Positions 1 through 7,596 are shown, counted from the first letter of the stretch. The stretch is DNA of 8,393 bases from an uncultured Mesorhizobium sp. (GCA_950071955.1 CATMOC010000138.1:1-8393), one strand, 5' to 3'. A program made the numbers and translations. Notes: a model not told the origin generated them from the sequence alone.

Positions 1-672
1 CCCGCCATATTCGTCGATGACGAGTGCCATCTGGATCCGGCCGGCCTGCATCCGGTTCATCAGGTCCGACGCGAGCATGGACGGCGGCACGAAGAGGACC
101 GGCCGCATGAGGTTGAGGTCGCCGATGGTGCGGCCGAGGTCGACATTGGCGAGGTCAAGGCCGGCGGGCTTTCCGACCGCCTTCTTCGTCGCGCGGCCTT
201 TTCGGGCCCGGGCGGTCCGGGTGATGTGGGCCACCACGTCGCGGATGTGCACCATGCCGCGCGGATCGTCGAGCGATTCCCCGTAGACGGGCATCCGGGA
301 ATGGCCGGATTCCTCGAACAGCGCCAGGAGGTCGCCCAGCGTCATCGTGAGTTCGACGGCCTCGATGTCGGCACGCGGGATCATCACGTCCTCGACGCGA
401 ACCTCGCGCAGACGCAGGATGTTGTGCAGCATCGCACGCTCGCCCGGCGAGAACGTCGCCACGCCGGTCTCTCCACCGGCAAGCGCATCCGCCAGATCTT
501 CCCTCAGCGTCGAGCCATTCCGGAACCTGAGCAATCCGAGAAATCTGCTGAGAAACGACGGTCCGCCGCTGCGAGGCGGCGTGCCTGTACTTTGGCCTTC
601 TTCCGCGGGAGCGGACTTGTCGGCCTCGCCGCTGGCGGTGCCCGCCGCTGCGGCCTGGGGGGTCTCGTTCAT
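1..672 (-). CDS. corC: CorC/TlyC-type CBS-domain protein, N-terminal 224 residues (cut by left edge)
   Basis: Open frame without a stop, cut by the window edge. The start is ATG at 672, 14 bp after the ybeY stop, with GGAAG just upstream. The first ~60 residues are low complexity (Ala/Gly/Ser/Pro rich). The first CBS repeat covers about residues 95-150, with VEDVMIPRADIEAV and SRMPVYGESLDDPRGMVHIR. A basic insert (about 155-170) separates it from the second CBS repeat (about 185-224), which ends in the family signature MALVIDEYGG. No transmembrane DUF21 domain precedes the CBS pair, so this is the short cytosolic form, often labelled hemolysin or magnesium/cobalt efflux protein. CBS pairs usually bind adenine nucleotides; the cellular role is not settled. 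The C-terminal CorC_HlyC domain should lie beyond the edge. In related rhizobia lnt usually follows, which is inference here. Confidence 0.93.
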   Translation of the reverse strand, partial: MNETPQAAAAGTASGEADKSAPAEEGQSTGTPPRSGGPSFLSRFLGLLRFRNGSTLREDLADALAGGETGVATFSPGERAMLHNILRLREVRVEDVMIPRADIEAVELTMTLGDLLALFEESGHSRMPVYGESLDDPRGMVHIRDVVAHITRTARARKGRATKKAVGKPAGLDLANVDLGRTIGDLNLMRPVLFVPPSMLASDLMNRMQAGRIQMALVIDEYGG

Positions 673-686
673 CGTCTTCCGGTTGG

Positions 687-1220
687 TTACCCTTTGTCAG
701 TTACCGCATAGGGATCGGGAATGGCAAGTGCCGACAGGACCCTGCGTTCGACCCGCTCCATTTCCTCCGCCTCCTCGTCGTTCTCGTGATCGTATCCGAG
801 AAGGTGCAGAAGACCATGCGCCACAAGATGCGTCAGATGGTGATCGAAGGGTATGCCTTCCAGGGCCGTCTCGCGCTCCACGGTCTCGAATGCAATCACG
901 ATGTCGCCGAGCATCGGCGGCACCACGCCTTCCCCAACCTGTGCGAAAGCCGGGAACGACAGGACGTTCGTCGCCTTGTCCTTCCCCCGCCACTCGGCAT
1001 TGAGAGCGCGAATGGCTGCATCGTCGGTAAAGGTCACGCCGAGTTCCGTCGGCGAGGGCGAGCGCAGATCCAGGTCGACCAAGACGGACTGGGCCGTCCG
1101 ATGCACCAGCATCTCAAGTTCGCCCGGATCGCTCCATCCGCCTGCCTCGATCGAGACGACGATGTTCACATGAAGCGGCGGGGGCTTACGGCTCATCGGT
1201 CCGGGCAGGAGGGCAGTCAA
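687..1220 (-). CDS. ybeY: Endoribonuclease YbeY (16S rRNA maturation / ribosome quality control)
   Basis: Zinc-dependent single-strand endoribonuclease of the UPF0054 family, known to act in 16S rRNA 3'-end processing and 70S quality control. The zinc motif [11 protein letters not shown] is complete (His135, His139, His145 in 177 residues). The upstream family block [16 protein letters not shown] (residues 75-90) includes the conserved Arg78. MLGDIVIA (103-110) is also typical. I place the start at TTG 1220, whose bases overlap the phoH TGA stop, because AAGGGAGGG lies just upstream (1222-1230). An in-frame ATG at 1196 (residue 9) has no purine-rich site before it, but relatives usually begin close to [12 protein letters not shown], so the first ~8 residues are uncertain. 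It lies within the miaB-phoH-ybeY-corC operon, and its overlap with phoH suggests translational coupling. Confidence 0.95.
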   Translation of the reverse strand: MTALLPGPMSRKPPPLHVNIVVSIEAGGWSDPGELEMLVHRTAQSVLVDLDLRSPSPTELGVTFTDDAAIRALNAEWRGKDKATNVLSFPAFAQVGEGVVPPMLGDIVIAFETVERETALEGIPFDHHLTHLVAHGLLHLLGYDHENDEEAEEMERVERRVLSALAIPDPYAVTDKG

Positions 1221-2254
1221 ACCCTCCCTTCGTTGCGGCCGCCGCTACCGTAGCGGTCGTAGGCGCGCACGATTTCGGCGACGAGCGGATGTCGCACGAC
1301 GTCCTTGTCCTCGAACCGCACGGTCACGATCCCCGGCACGCCTTCCAGGACATGCAGCGCCTCGACCAGACCCGACTTGGTGTTCGGCGGGAGGTCGATC
1401 TGTGTCGGATCGCCGGTCACGATCATGCGCGCGTTCTCGCCCAGCCGGGTCAGGAACATCTTCATCTGCATGGCCGTGGTGTTCTGTGCCTCGTCCAGAA
1501 TGACGGCCGAATGCGCCAGCGTGCGGCCGCGCATGAAGGCGAGCGGCGCGATTTCGATGACGCCGGCAGTCATCAGCTTGGCCAGCTGCTTGCCGGGCAG
1601 GAAATCGTTCAGCGCGTCGTAGAGCGGCTGCATGTAGGGATCGACCTTGTCCTTCATGTCGCCGGGCAGGAAGCCGAGCCGCTCGCCAGCCTCTACCGCG
1701 GGCCGCGACAGGATGATCCGCTCGACAAGCCCGCGTTCGAGCAGCATGGCCGCGTGGGCGACGGCGAGATAGGTCTTGCCCGTTCCGGCAGGCCCGATGC
1801 CGAACACGAGCTCCGCCCGGTCCAGCGCGCGCATGTAGGCGTCCTGGTTGGGCGTGCGGGCATAGATCGTGCGCTTGCGCGTGGCGATCTGGGCGGCTGC
1901 CATGCGGCCCTTCTTCTCGAGCGTCGGGAGGGTCAGCTGGTCGTCGGCGGCGACCGCCATGCGGACGGCGCCGTCCACTTCCGACCCGGTGAGTTCCACA
2001 CCCTTCTGGGCAAGTTCGTAGAGATAGTCGAGCGCCCGCCGGGTCTGCTCGGCGGCGATGGGATTTCCCTTGATGGAAAGCTGGTTTCCCTTCGAGCGGA
2101 TGTCGACGCCAAGTTGCTGCTCCACCCTGGCCAGGTTCTCGTCGAACTGGCCGTAAAGCGCGCTTGCGTGCTTGTTGTTGTCGAAGGTCAGAACGATGTG
2201 GGCCATGTCGGAGGCCCCGGACGGGCTGAGTTTCAGTTCTGTAGCCGCGTTCAA
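1217..2254 (-). CDS. phoH: PhoH-like ATPase (YbeZ type) with KH-like RNA-binding domain
   Basis: Cytosolic P-loop ATPase of the PhoH/YbeZ family, 345 residues, close to full length. The N-terminal ~20-90 segment resembles a KH-type RNA-binding domain. Walker A is GPAGTGKT (154-161) and Walker B is VILDEAQN (251-258). The helicase-like segment [11 protein letters not shown] follows at 279-289 and [12 protein letters not shown] at 314-325. The family is genetically tied to YbeY, and the adjacent overlapping ybeY fits a joint role in rRNA/RNA metabolism; the symbol phoH reflects the founding member and does not imply phosphate regulation here. Start chosen as TTG at 2254 because GGGAG (2261-2265) sits six bases upstream. 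The first in-frame ATG (2206, residue 17) lacks a ribosome binding site. The gene begins 30 bp after the miaB stop, so it is probably cotranscribed. Confidence 0.95.
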   Translation of the reverse strand: MNAATELKLSPSGASDMAHIVLTFDNNKHASALYGQFDENLARVEQQLGVDIRSKGNQLSIKGNPIAAEQTRRALDYLYELAQKGVELTGSEVDGAVRMAVAADDQLTLPTLEKKGRMAAAQIATRKRTIYARTPNQDAYMRALDRAELVFGIGPAGTGKTYLAVAHAAMLLERGLVERIILSRPAVEAGERLGFLPGDMKDKVDPYMQPLYDALNDFLPGKQLAKLMTAGVIEIAPLAFMRGRTLAHSAVILDEAQNTTAMQMKMFLTRLGENARMIVTGDPTQIDLPPNTKSGLVEALHVLEGVPGIVTVRFEDKDVVRHPLVAEIVRAYDRYGSGGRNEGRV

Positions 2255-2284
2255 CCTTTTCTCCCGGTTTGACTCTCGCCGGCG

Positions 2285-3682
2285 TCAGACCGCTTGGGCG
2301 AAGAGACTGTTTGCACCCGTCCGCATGATTCGTACGTCGACAATGTCGCCGATTTCACCGGGCTTTTCATCAAGAATCACCGGCATCAGCCAAGGCGATC
2401 TCCCGACCCACTGGCCGTGCGAGCGCCCCGGCTTCTCGATGAGCACGTTCGTCAGTCGTCCTACCAGTCCGGCGGCGAAATCCCCTTGCTGCTCGGTCAG
2501 AAGGGCCTGCAGCCGCTGGAGCCTTTCGCTCTTGACGCCTTCATCGACGTGAAACTCCATATCGGCCCCCGGTGTTCCGGGCCGCGGGGAATATTTGAAG
2601 GAGAAAGCCTGCACGAATGTGACATCGCGGACGATGCGCAGCGTATCCTCGAAATCGTCGTCGGTTTCACCCGGAAAACCGACGATGAAGTCGCCCGACA
2701 GAGCGATGTCCGGCCGGGCAGCGCGGATGCGGTCGATCAGGCGCATGTAATCGTCGGCCGTATGGCGGCGGTTCATCGCCTTCAGGATGCGATCCGACCC
2801 GGACTGGATCGGCAGGTGCAGGTAGGGCATCAGCACGTCCAGGTCGCGATGGGCGGCGATCAGGCCGTCATCCATGTCGCGCGGATGGCTGGTCGTATAG
2901 CGCAAACGTGCGATGCCGGGTATCTCGGCAAGCCGGAAGAGCAGTTCGCCCAAGCCCCATCGCCGGCCGCCCGGTCCCTCGCCATGCCAGGCGTTGACGT
3001 TCTGGCCGAGCAGGGTGATCTCGCGCACGCCGGCATGCGCCAACCGTTCGGCCTCCGCGACGATCTGCGCCACCGGGCGCGAAACTTCGGAGCCGCGCGT
3101 GTAGGGCACCACGCAGAAGGTGCAGAATTTGTCGCAGCCCTCCTGCACGGTCAGGAAAGCGGTGACGCCGCGGCCGCGGACGGATGCCTCGCGGAGCTGC
3201 GGAAGGTGCTCGAACTTGTCTTCCAGCGCGTAGTCCGTCTCGAGCACGCGGTTGCCCGCGCGTGCGCGGCGAACCGCGTCCGGCAGGCGGTGGTAGGTCT
3301 GGGGGCCGATCACGATGTCGACCGCGGGCGCGCGGCGCATGATCTCCTCGCCCTCGGCCTGAGCAACGCAGCCGGCAACGCCGATGAGCGTCTCGCGCCC
3401 CGCCTTCGCACGCTCCGCCTTGATGCGGCGGATGCGGCCGAGTTCCGAATAGACCTTCTCGGCCGCCTTCTCGCGGATGTGGCACGTGTTGAGCAGCACC
3501 AGATCCGCGTCGTCGGGCGTGTCGGTCGCGACATAGCCGTCCGCCGCCAGCGCATCGGTCATGCGCTGGGAATCATACACGTTCATCTGGCAGCCATAGG
3601 TCTTGACGAAGACCCTCTTGACCGCGTCGGGACGCTGCTGGACGAGCGCTTCCAGCCCGCCTGAAAGGTTGGTTTCGTTCAT
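2285..3682 (-). CDS. miaB: tRNA-2-methylthio-N6-dimethylallyladenosine synthase MiaB
   Basis: Radical-SAM methylthiotransferase that converts i6A37 to ms2i6A37 in tRNAs reading UNN codons. Its 465 residues are typical of the family. The N-terminal UPF0004 domain carries the three auxiliary-cluster cysteines: Cys31 in KTYGCQMN, Cys67 in NTCHIREKA and Cys105 in VAGCVAQ. The radical-SAM CxxxCxxC is CDKFCTFC with Cys183, Cys187 and Cys190. [12 protein letters not shown] and [12 protein letters not shown] are further signatures of the radical-SAM barrel. The C-terminal ~65 residues form the RNA-binding TRAM domain. ATG at 3682 is used although no clear Shine-Dalgarno precedes it; other starts would shorten the poorly conserved N-terminus only. 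It heads the minus-strand group miaB-phoH-ybeY-corC and lies downstream of the chemoreceptor terminator, so it likely has its own promoter. Confidence 0.97.
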   Translation of the reverse strand: MNETNLSGGLEALVQQRPDAVKRVFVKTYGCQMNVYDSQRMTDALAADGYVATDTPDDADLVLLNTCHIREKAAEKVYSELGRIRRIKAERAKAGRETLIGVAGCVAQAEGEEIMRRAPAVDIVIGPQTYHRLPDAVRRARAGNRVLETDYALEDKFEHLPQLREASVRGRGVTAFLTVQEGCDKFCTFCVVPYTRGSEVSRPVAQIVAEAERLAHAGVREITLLGQNVNAWHGEGPGGRRWGLGELLFRLAEIPGIARLRYTTSHPRDMDDGLIAAHRDLDVLMPYLHLPIQSGSDRILKAMNRRHTADDYMRLIDRIRAARPDIALSGDFIVGFPGETDDDFEDTLRIVRDVTFVQAFSFKYSPRPGTPGADMEFHVDEGVKSERLQRLQALLTEQQGDFAAGLVGRLTNVLIEKPGRSHGQWVGRSPWLMPVILDEKPGEIGDIVDVRIMRTGANSLFAQAV

Positions 3683-3734
3683 GGCGCCGCTATTAGCGTT
3701 TTTTGAATGCGAGGGACAGGGTCAATGTCTCCCG
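3683..3734 (-). promoter_or_regulatory. Probable miaB operon promoter region
   Basis: This is the only space between the upstream terminator and miaB, so the promoter of the four-gene group should lie here or within the terminator-proximal DNA. On the minus strand TTGACC (3725-3720) resembles a -35 box. The best -10-like string, CTAATA (3696-3691), is 23 bases away, too far for a standard promoter. The region is visibly more A/T rich than its surroundings (a run of six A on the minus strand near 3700). The assignment rests on position more than on motif quality. Confidence 0.25.
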
Positions 3735-3766
3735 AAACGAAAAGCCGCGCCCGTTCCGGGCGCGGC
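3735..3766 (-). terminator. Rho-independent terminator of the globin-coupled chemoreceptor gene
   Basis: Perfect 9-bp inverted repeat (GCCGCGCCC at 3744-3752, GGGCGCGGC at 3758-3766) with a 5-nt loop. On the minus strand it is followed by TTTTCGTTT (3743-3735). It lies 34 bp after the chemoreceptor stop codon and before miaB, so it separates the two transcription units. Confidence 0.88.
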
Positions 3767-3799
3767 ATCACCGTCCTTCGTCAAGCGAGCGAGCGAGCG

Positions 3800-5416
3800 C
3801 TAGAATTCTTCCCAGCCGTCCGGATCGTCGGCCTGCGTCGCCGCAGCGGCGGACTGCCCGCGACCGCCGACCGTCTTCAGTTGCGGTACCGGCGCGGCCG
3901 GCGCACGACGGCCGGATACCGCGGCGGCAGCGCGACTTGCGGAAAATCCGTCTCCCACCCTGAAGCGCGCAACGAGTTCGGCGAGCTGCTCGGCCTCGCG
4001 CGCCAGCGAATGGCTGGCCGCCGTGGACTGCTCGACCATGGCCGCGTTCTGCTGCGTCACCTGGTCCATCTGGTTGACCGCGGTGTTGACCTCAGCCAGC
4101 CCCGTCGACTGTTCCTGCGTGGAGTGGGAAATCTTTTCCACCAGGGAGGACATCTCGGTCACCTGGTTCGCGATCAGTTCAAGCACCTCGCCGGTCTGGC
4201 CGACCAGCGCGACGCCTTCGTTGACCTGCTCGGTCGAGGTGGAAATCAGGGCCTTGATCTCCTTCGCGGCTTCGGCCGAGCGCTGCGCCAGCGCCCTGAC
4301 CTCCTGGGCGACGACCGCGAAACCCCGGCCGGCCTCGCCGGCACGCGCCGCCTCGACGCCCGCATTGAGCGCGAGGAGGTTCGTCTGGAAGGCGATCTCG
4401 TCGATGACGCCGATGATCCGGCCGATCTGTTCGGACGACTTCTCGATCTGCGACATTGCCTCGACAGCCTGCCTCACCACCTTGCCGGACTTCTCCGCCC
4501 CGGCCTTGGCCTCGTTCGAAACCCTGGAGACCTGGCGCGCGCCGTCGGCGGTCTGCCTGACGGTCGAGGTGATCTCGTCGAGAGCCGCCGCCGTCTCCTC
4601 CAGGCTCGCAGCCTGCTGCTCGGTGCGGCGGGAGAGGTCGTCGGATGCCTGCCCGATCTCGTCGCAGCTGCCGCCGATGCTGATGGAGACCCGGGAAACG
4701 TTGCCGATCGCGGTCTCGAGTCCGTTTGCCATCAGGTTGAAGTCGGCCCGCAGCGTCTCGAACTCGGCACCCAGCGGCGTATCGATGCGCGCGCGAAGAT
4801 CTCCGGTCGCCAACGCGGCGAGCGCCTGTCGGATCGCCTGCAGCGCCGATTCCTGCCGGTGCTGCGCTTCCTGCCTTTCGGCGTCGGCCTTCGCTTTCTC
4901 CTGCTCAAGCGCCAAGAGATATGTCGAGATGGCGAGGTCCATGTCGAGGAGCACCGCCTTCATGAGACTGGAGACAGATGCGGCCATGGCCGCATGCCCA
5001 CCGCTGCGCATGCTGAACTTCGGCCAGTGCTCGGCCACCACGGCGGTCAACAGGCGTTCCGCGATCAGCGCGTAACCGCCGATGTACCAGCGCGGCTCGA
5101 GGCCGAGGCGGGCGTGGGTTCGCCCGATCGTGGTAACCGCGTCGGCATAGGCGGAACCGAACTGCGCGTCGGCGATGACGTTCCAGTGCTTCTCCTGCCG
5201 GGTCTTGGCGCTCTCAACGTGCGAATCGCCGGCGAAGAATTTCGATGTCGCCGGATTGGCGCGTGCCTTGGCGTAGAAGGCATCGAGCGCGGAACCGATC
5301 GACTTTGCGATGACGGGCTTCAACTTCTGCAGGTTCGCCCGGGCAGCGGCATCGAGGTCCATGAATTCCAGACGCTCGGCGACATGCTGGTCGTTGCTGC
5401 GAGACGGACTCGTCAT
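3800..5416 (-). CDS. Soluble globin-coupled methyl-accepting chemotaxis protein (HemAT/IcpA-like)
   Basis: Cytoplasmic chemoreceptor of 538 residues with no transmembrane segment. Residues ~17-170 form a protoglobin-type haem sensor, with KHWNVI at 77-82 and the signature [19 protein letters not shown]; His101 is the expected proximal haem ligand. A HAMP-like linker (~195-245) leads to a methyl-accepting signalling domain (~250-485). Its conserved tip contains [20 protein letters not shown] (341-360), where it would contact CheW and CheA. The protein ends in GWEEF, matching the C-terminal xWxxF pentapeptide that tethers CheR. The likely role is oxygen or redox taxis; rhizobial IcpA and Bacillus HemAT are known relatives. 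I chose ATG 5416 because AGGA (5425-5428) lies eight bases upstream. ATG 5422 is only two bases from that site, and GTG 5458 has less support. It is separated by terminators from the flagellin upstream and from miaB downstream. Confidence 0.95.
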   Translation of the reverse strand: MTSPSRSNDQHVAERLEFMDLDAAARANLQKLKPVIAKSIGSALDAFYAKARANPATSKFFAGDSHVESAKTRQEKHWNVIADAQFGSAYADAVTTIGRTHARLGLEPRWYIGGYALIAERLLTAVVAEHWPKFSMRSGGHAAMAASVSSLMKAVLLDMDLAISTYLLALEQEKAKADAERQEAQHRQESALQAIRQALAALATGDLRARIDTPLGAEFETLRADFNLMANGLETAIGNVSRVSISIGGSCDEIGQASDDLSRRTEQQAASLEETAAALDEITSTVRQTADGARQVSRVSNEAKAGAEKSGKVVRQAVEAMSQIEKSSEQIGRIIGVIDEIAFQTNLLALNAGVEAARAGEAGRGFAVVAQEVRALAQRSAEAAKEIKALISTSTEQVNEGVALVGQTGEVLELIANQVTEMSSLVEKISHSTQEQSTGLAEVNTAVNQMDQVTQQNAAMVEQSTAASHSLAREAEQLAELVARFRVGDGFSASRAAAAVSGRRAPAAPVPQLKTVGGRGQSAAAATQADDPDGWEEF

Positions 5417-5535
5417 TCGCATTTTCCTGGAAATGACTGAAATGGAACATGCCGGCACAACCGGCGGTAGAGCGCGGCTTCATGCCTTTGGCGTCAAAAA
5501 CGTCCAAGCCCCCGATAGGAAGCTTTGACACGTAT

Positions 5536-5556
5536 TGGTTTAACTCCTGTTAACAA
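5536..5556. promoter_or_regulatory. CtrA-like TTAA pair upstream of the chemoreceptor
   Basis: The plus strand reads TTTAACTCCTGTTAAC, i.e. two TTAA half-sites (5540-5543, 5550-5553) with six bases between. The alphaproteobacterial cell-cycle and motility regulator CtrA binds TTAA-N7-TTAA, so the spacing is one base short of consensus. The site is in an A/T-rich island about 125 bp upstream of the chemoreceptor start, where its promoter would be expected. It is suggestive only. Confidence 0.3.
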
Positions 5557-5625
5557 AATTCCGCCGCCGATAGCCGTCCAACGGGGCGTATGCTTCCGAT
5601 ACGCTGGCGCCGCCGCGCGCTCCTT

Positions 5626-5657
5626 AAAGGAAAAACCCCGGCGCGGAGGCCGGGGTT
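5626..5657 (-). terminator. Rho-independent terminator of the flagellin gene
   Basis: Nine-base inverted repeat AACCCCGGC (5634-5642) and GCCGGGGTT (5649-5657) with a 6-nt loop. On the minus strand it continues into TTTCCTTT. It begins 36 bp after the flagellin stop, consistent with a monocistronic, strongly expressed flagellin message. Confidence 0.9.
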
Positions 5658-5692
5658 CGGATGCCGTATCGGTCCCGCTTCTCAGAGGGCGA

Positions 5693-6679
5693 CTAGCCCT
5701 GGAAGAGCGAGAGGATGCCCTGGACGCTGGCGTTGGCGATCGACAGCCCCTGGATACCGAGCTGCTGCTGGACCTGCAGTGCCTGGAGGCGGGTGGATTC
5801 CTCGTTCATGTCCGCATCCACCAGCGCGCCGACGCCGCGGTCGATCGCGTCCATGAGATTGTTGACGAAGTCCACCTGGAGATCGACGCGCTTCTTGGCA
5901 GCGCCGAGATCGCTGGCCGCGATGGTCATGCGCGAGATCGAATCGTCGACACCGGCGATGTAGTTGTCGAGCAAGGTGAGATCGGCGGCGTTGTTGGTCA
6001 GGGTAGAGATATCGAGCGTCGAGACGGTGAAGGTCGTGATCGAAGTGTTGGTCATCCGCCCGCCGGTGTCGGCATCGTAGTTGGCGTCGAGGATGCCGAC
6101 TCCCGTCTCGACATCGCCCACGCCGGCCGGTGCAACATCTACCGCCGCGTCGTAGAGCTTGATGGAGTCGGTGTTGATCGTGATGGTGGAGACCGAAACC
6201 GTGCCGTCGGACGCTCTCGTGAAGGAGGCGACCATCGACTTGCTGGAATTGTAGTCGACCGAGTCCGAATCGACCGAAAGCCAGTTCTCTCCCGCGAAGG
6301 AGGAGGTTGCCGCGTTTCCGACGAGCTGGCCCTGCAGGGCGGTGATTTCCGCCTGGATCTTGGCGCGGTCGACGCCGGGCTCGCGGGCGGCCACCAGCTT
6401 GGCCTTGATCTCGTCCACGACCTTGATGGTTTCGTTCACGCCGGTATAGGCGATGTCGATCTTGGCGGCGCCGAGGCCGAGGGCGTCCTGGACGGTGAGC
6501 AGCGCCTTGTTGTCGGAACGCATCGTGGTGGCGATGGACCAGTAGGCCGCGTTGTCGGAGGCGGAGCCGACCCGGTACCCGGTGGAGATGCGAGCCTGCG
6601 TCGTTTCCAACATCTTGTTGGTCGCCTGAAGGCTCTTAAGCGCGGTCATCGCAGCGGCGTTGGTCAGAATACTGGACAC
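5693..6679 (-). CDS. Flagellin (rhizobial type)
   Basis: Structural subunit of the flagellar filament, exported unfolded by the flagellar type III system and assembled outside the cell. The protein has 328 residues. Residues 1-~135 form the conserved N-terminal D0/D1 half, with SILTNAAAM, RISTGYRVGSASDNAAYWSI (30-49) and TMRSDNKALLTVQDALGLGAA. The middle (~136-225) is the variable, Thr/Ser/Asp-rich surface region. Residues ~230-328 return to conserved coiled D1/D0 with RLQALQVQQQLGIQGLSIAN. It contains no Cys and no His, as is common for flagellins. The start is GTG at 6679 with AGAGGGG (6686-6692) six bases upstream. The end LSLFQG differs from the LSLFR I recall for many rhizobial flagellins. 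The gene appears monocistronic, with a terminator after it. No other flagellar gene is in the window, so its number (flaA/B/C/D) cannot be assigned. Confidence 0.97.
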   Translation of the reverse strand: MSSILTNAAAMTALKSLQATNKMLETTQARISTGYRVGSASDNAAYWSIATTMRSDNKALLTVQDALGLGAAKIDIAYTGVNETIKVVDEIKAKLVAAREPGVDRAKIQAEITALQGQLVGNAATSSFAGENWLSVDSDSVDYNSSKSMVASFTRASDGTVSVSTITINTDSIKLYDAAVDVAPAGVGDVETGVGILDANYDADTGGRMTNTSITTFTVSTLDISTLTNNAADLTLLDNYIAGVDDSISRMTIAASDLGAAKKRVDLQVDFVNNLMDAIDRGVGALVDADMNEESTRLQALQVQQQLGIQGLSIANASVQGILSLFQG

Positions 6680-6779
6680 GCTATGCCCCTCTTGTGATCG
6701 GTCCCGTCATTGCCGGACCATTTCCCGTCTTCCGCGCGGCTGAGGCTCACCGATTCGCCGGCCAACCTCCTGACGCGTC

Positions 6780-6821
6780 TTAATCTTTGTGAACGAACGT
6801 ACTTAACAAAACGTAAACCGG
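6780..6821 (-). promoter_or_regulatory. Candidate flagellin promoter / CtrA-like site
   Basis: An A/T-rich island 100-140 bp upstream of the flagellin start. On the minus strand it contains TTTACGTTTTGTTAAG, i.e. TTTA-N7-TTAA, one mismatch from the CtrA consensus TTAA-N7-TTAA. A further GATTAA follows 18 bases after TTGTTA and could serve as a weak -10. If transcription starts here, the message would have a leader of about 100 nt. Flagellin leaders are known targets of the FlbT post-transcriptional regulator in this class. Confidence 0.35.
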
Positions 6822-7014
6822 CTGCTGACCGGGAGATGGCGGCGGCAACGGAAACGGGGGGATGACCTCCCGACAGCCGAAAAAGCTTCAAGAACAGGAT
6901 GTTGCGGCGGGATGGCGCTGAAGAAGGGCCGCTTCCAGAATTAAGACATCGGCAAGCTTGGTAAACCGGTCGGGCAGGCGCGAGCGCCCGCAGATGTTCG
7001 CGCGTGAACCGGTC
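6813..7014. repeat. Three dispersed copies of a GTRAACCGG motif
   Basis: GTAAACCGGC occurs at 6813-6822, GTAAACCGGTC at 6961-6971 and GTGAACCGGTC at 7004-7014, all in the same orientation upstream of flagellin. The last two share ten of eleven bases. They may be regulator binding sites or relics of a duplicated segment; nothing in the sequence decides between these. Confidence 0.3.
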
Positions 7015-7172
7015 CGAGAATGCATCGAGGGAATGCTGATTCGCGCTGACGCCGCCTTGAGCGTCTGCAAGAGGAGCGGCGTCCGCCCCCCCGGTCATCC
7101 GGTGGATGTGGTCAGTGACCCGCGGTCATGCAGTCGGATCGGCTGGTGCGTCGCGGTGCCTTCGCGCACGCG
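6830..7172. other. Gene-poor segment with possible decayed coding frames
   Basis: I cannot support an intact gene here. On the minus strand a frame from ATG 7098 looks codon-biased up to about 6985 (it includes SLDAFSDRFTREHLRALA). The bias then seems to move to another minus frame, which ends at a TGA at 6888-6890 (RLPDRFTKLADVLILEAALL). This pattern would fit an old frameshifted gene, but neither part resembles a family I recognise, and short stretches like this can arise by chance in GC-rich DNA. The segment also has a run of seven C (7086-7092), the palindrome GGTCAGTGACC (7110-7120) and repeats of GTAAACCGG. Confidence 0.3.
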
Positions 7173-7207
7173 AAAACGGCGCGCCTGTCAGCCGACAGCG
7201 GCGCGCC
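7172..7207 (-). terminator. Probable terminator of the DUF6074-like gene
   Basis: Two GGCGCGCC blocks (7178-7185 and 7200-7207) flank TGTC-AGCC-GACA, giving an 8-bp plus 4-bp stem with a 2-nt bulge and a 4-nt loop. On the minus strand the hairpin is followed by GTTTTCG. It sits about 95 bp after the stop of the gene at 7303. The stem is strong but the T-tract is short. Confidence 0.6.
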
Positions 7208-7302
7208 GGTGGCGAGACTATTTTCGGGGGAAACGTGGCGCCGGCCATCCAGCGCCGGAACGGCGTCAGGCTATGCGAGCGGCGCCCGCCGAGCGGCTTC
7301 GA

Positions 7303-7596
7303 TCAGCCGACGGTTTCGCTGGCCTCGAAGAACATCACTTCGAGTTCGAGCTCGACCTGATGGAAGAATGCGCCGACCAGCTCGTCCTGCTCGTCCTCGC
7401 CCAGGCCAAACCCCGCCAGTTCGGCGAAGAACCGCCGTGCCAGGGCATGGCGATAATCATCGGCCTCGTCGGTGTCTGCGATGACGGCGAGCGTCATGGC
7501 GGCACGGCGCACCTCGGCCGTGCGGCGCCAGAGCGGGAAGATGTTTATCCGGCATTCGACGGTTTCCGTTTCGGCGACGTTCGGTTCAACGCTCAC
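7303..7596 (-). CDS. Small DUF6074-like protein of unknown function
   Basis: Soluble, acidic protein of 97 residues. The pattern ECRINIFPLWRRTAEVRRAA (14-33), followed by an Asp/Glu-rich helical region and a C-terminal amphipathic helix, resembles DUF6074, a family of short proteins largely confined to Hyphomicrobiales. No function is known for the family, and none can be read from the sequence. Start chosen at GTG 7596 because GGAGA (7605-7609) lies eight bases upstream. The in-frame ATG at 7611 and GTG at 7626 have no ribosome site and would add 5 or 10 residues. It appears monocistronic: 188 bp separate it from the upstream permease remnant, and a hairpin follows it. The family match is from memory of its sequence pattern. 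Confidence 0.7.
   Translation of the reverse strand: MSVEPNVAETETVECRINIFPLWRRTAEVRRAAMTLAVIADTDEADDYRHALARRFFAELAGFGLGEDEQDELVGAFFHQVELELEVMFFEASETVG

Noticed and set aside
1289..2272. Plus-strand open frame opposite phoH
   Set aside because: Same reason: His/Arg/Val-rich antisense translation, no domain, real gene on the other strand.
2294..3664. Long plus-strand open frame opposite miaB
   Set aside because: miaB on the minus strand has all catalytic cysteines; the plus frame shows no family pattern and exists because of codon bias.
3784..3799. Four tandem AGCG units next to the chemoreceptor stop codon
   Set aside because: Too short, and outside the coding frame, to argue for phase variation.
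3707..5440. Long plus-strand open frame (577 codons) opposite the chemoreceptor
   Set aside because: It is the mirror of a well-identified gene in GC-rich DNA; its translation is Arg/Leu/Gly rich with no recognisable domain.
5451..5465. Hairpin GCCGG-N5-CCGGC in the chemoreceptor leader
   Set aside because: Only a 5-bp stem without a T-run; could be chance and no riboswitch-like structure surrounds it.
5525..6697. Plus-strand open frame opposite flagellin
   Set aside because: Glycine/Asp/Arg-rich antisense of a clear flagellin gene; it also crosses the flagellin terminator.
6664..7098. Minus-strand frame of 144 codons overlapping the flagellin start
   Set aside because: It runs through the flagellin promoter and ribosome binding site, and codon bias is lost after the first third; at most a decayed fragment, reported separately.
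7110..7120. Palindrome GGTCAGTGACC with nearby GGTCA copies
   Set aside because: An 11-base palindrome in non-coding GC-rich DNA with no associated gene start; not enough to call an operator.
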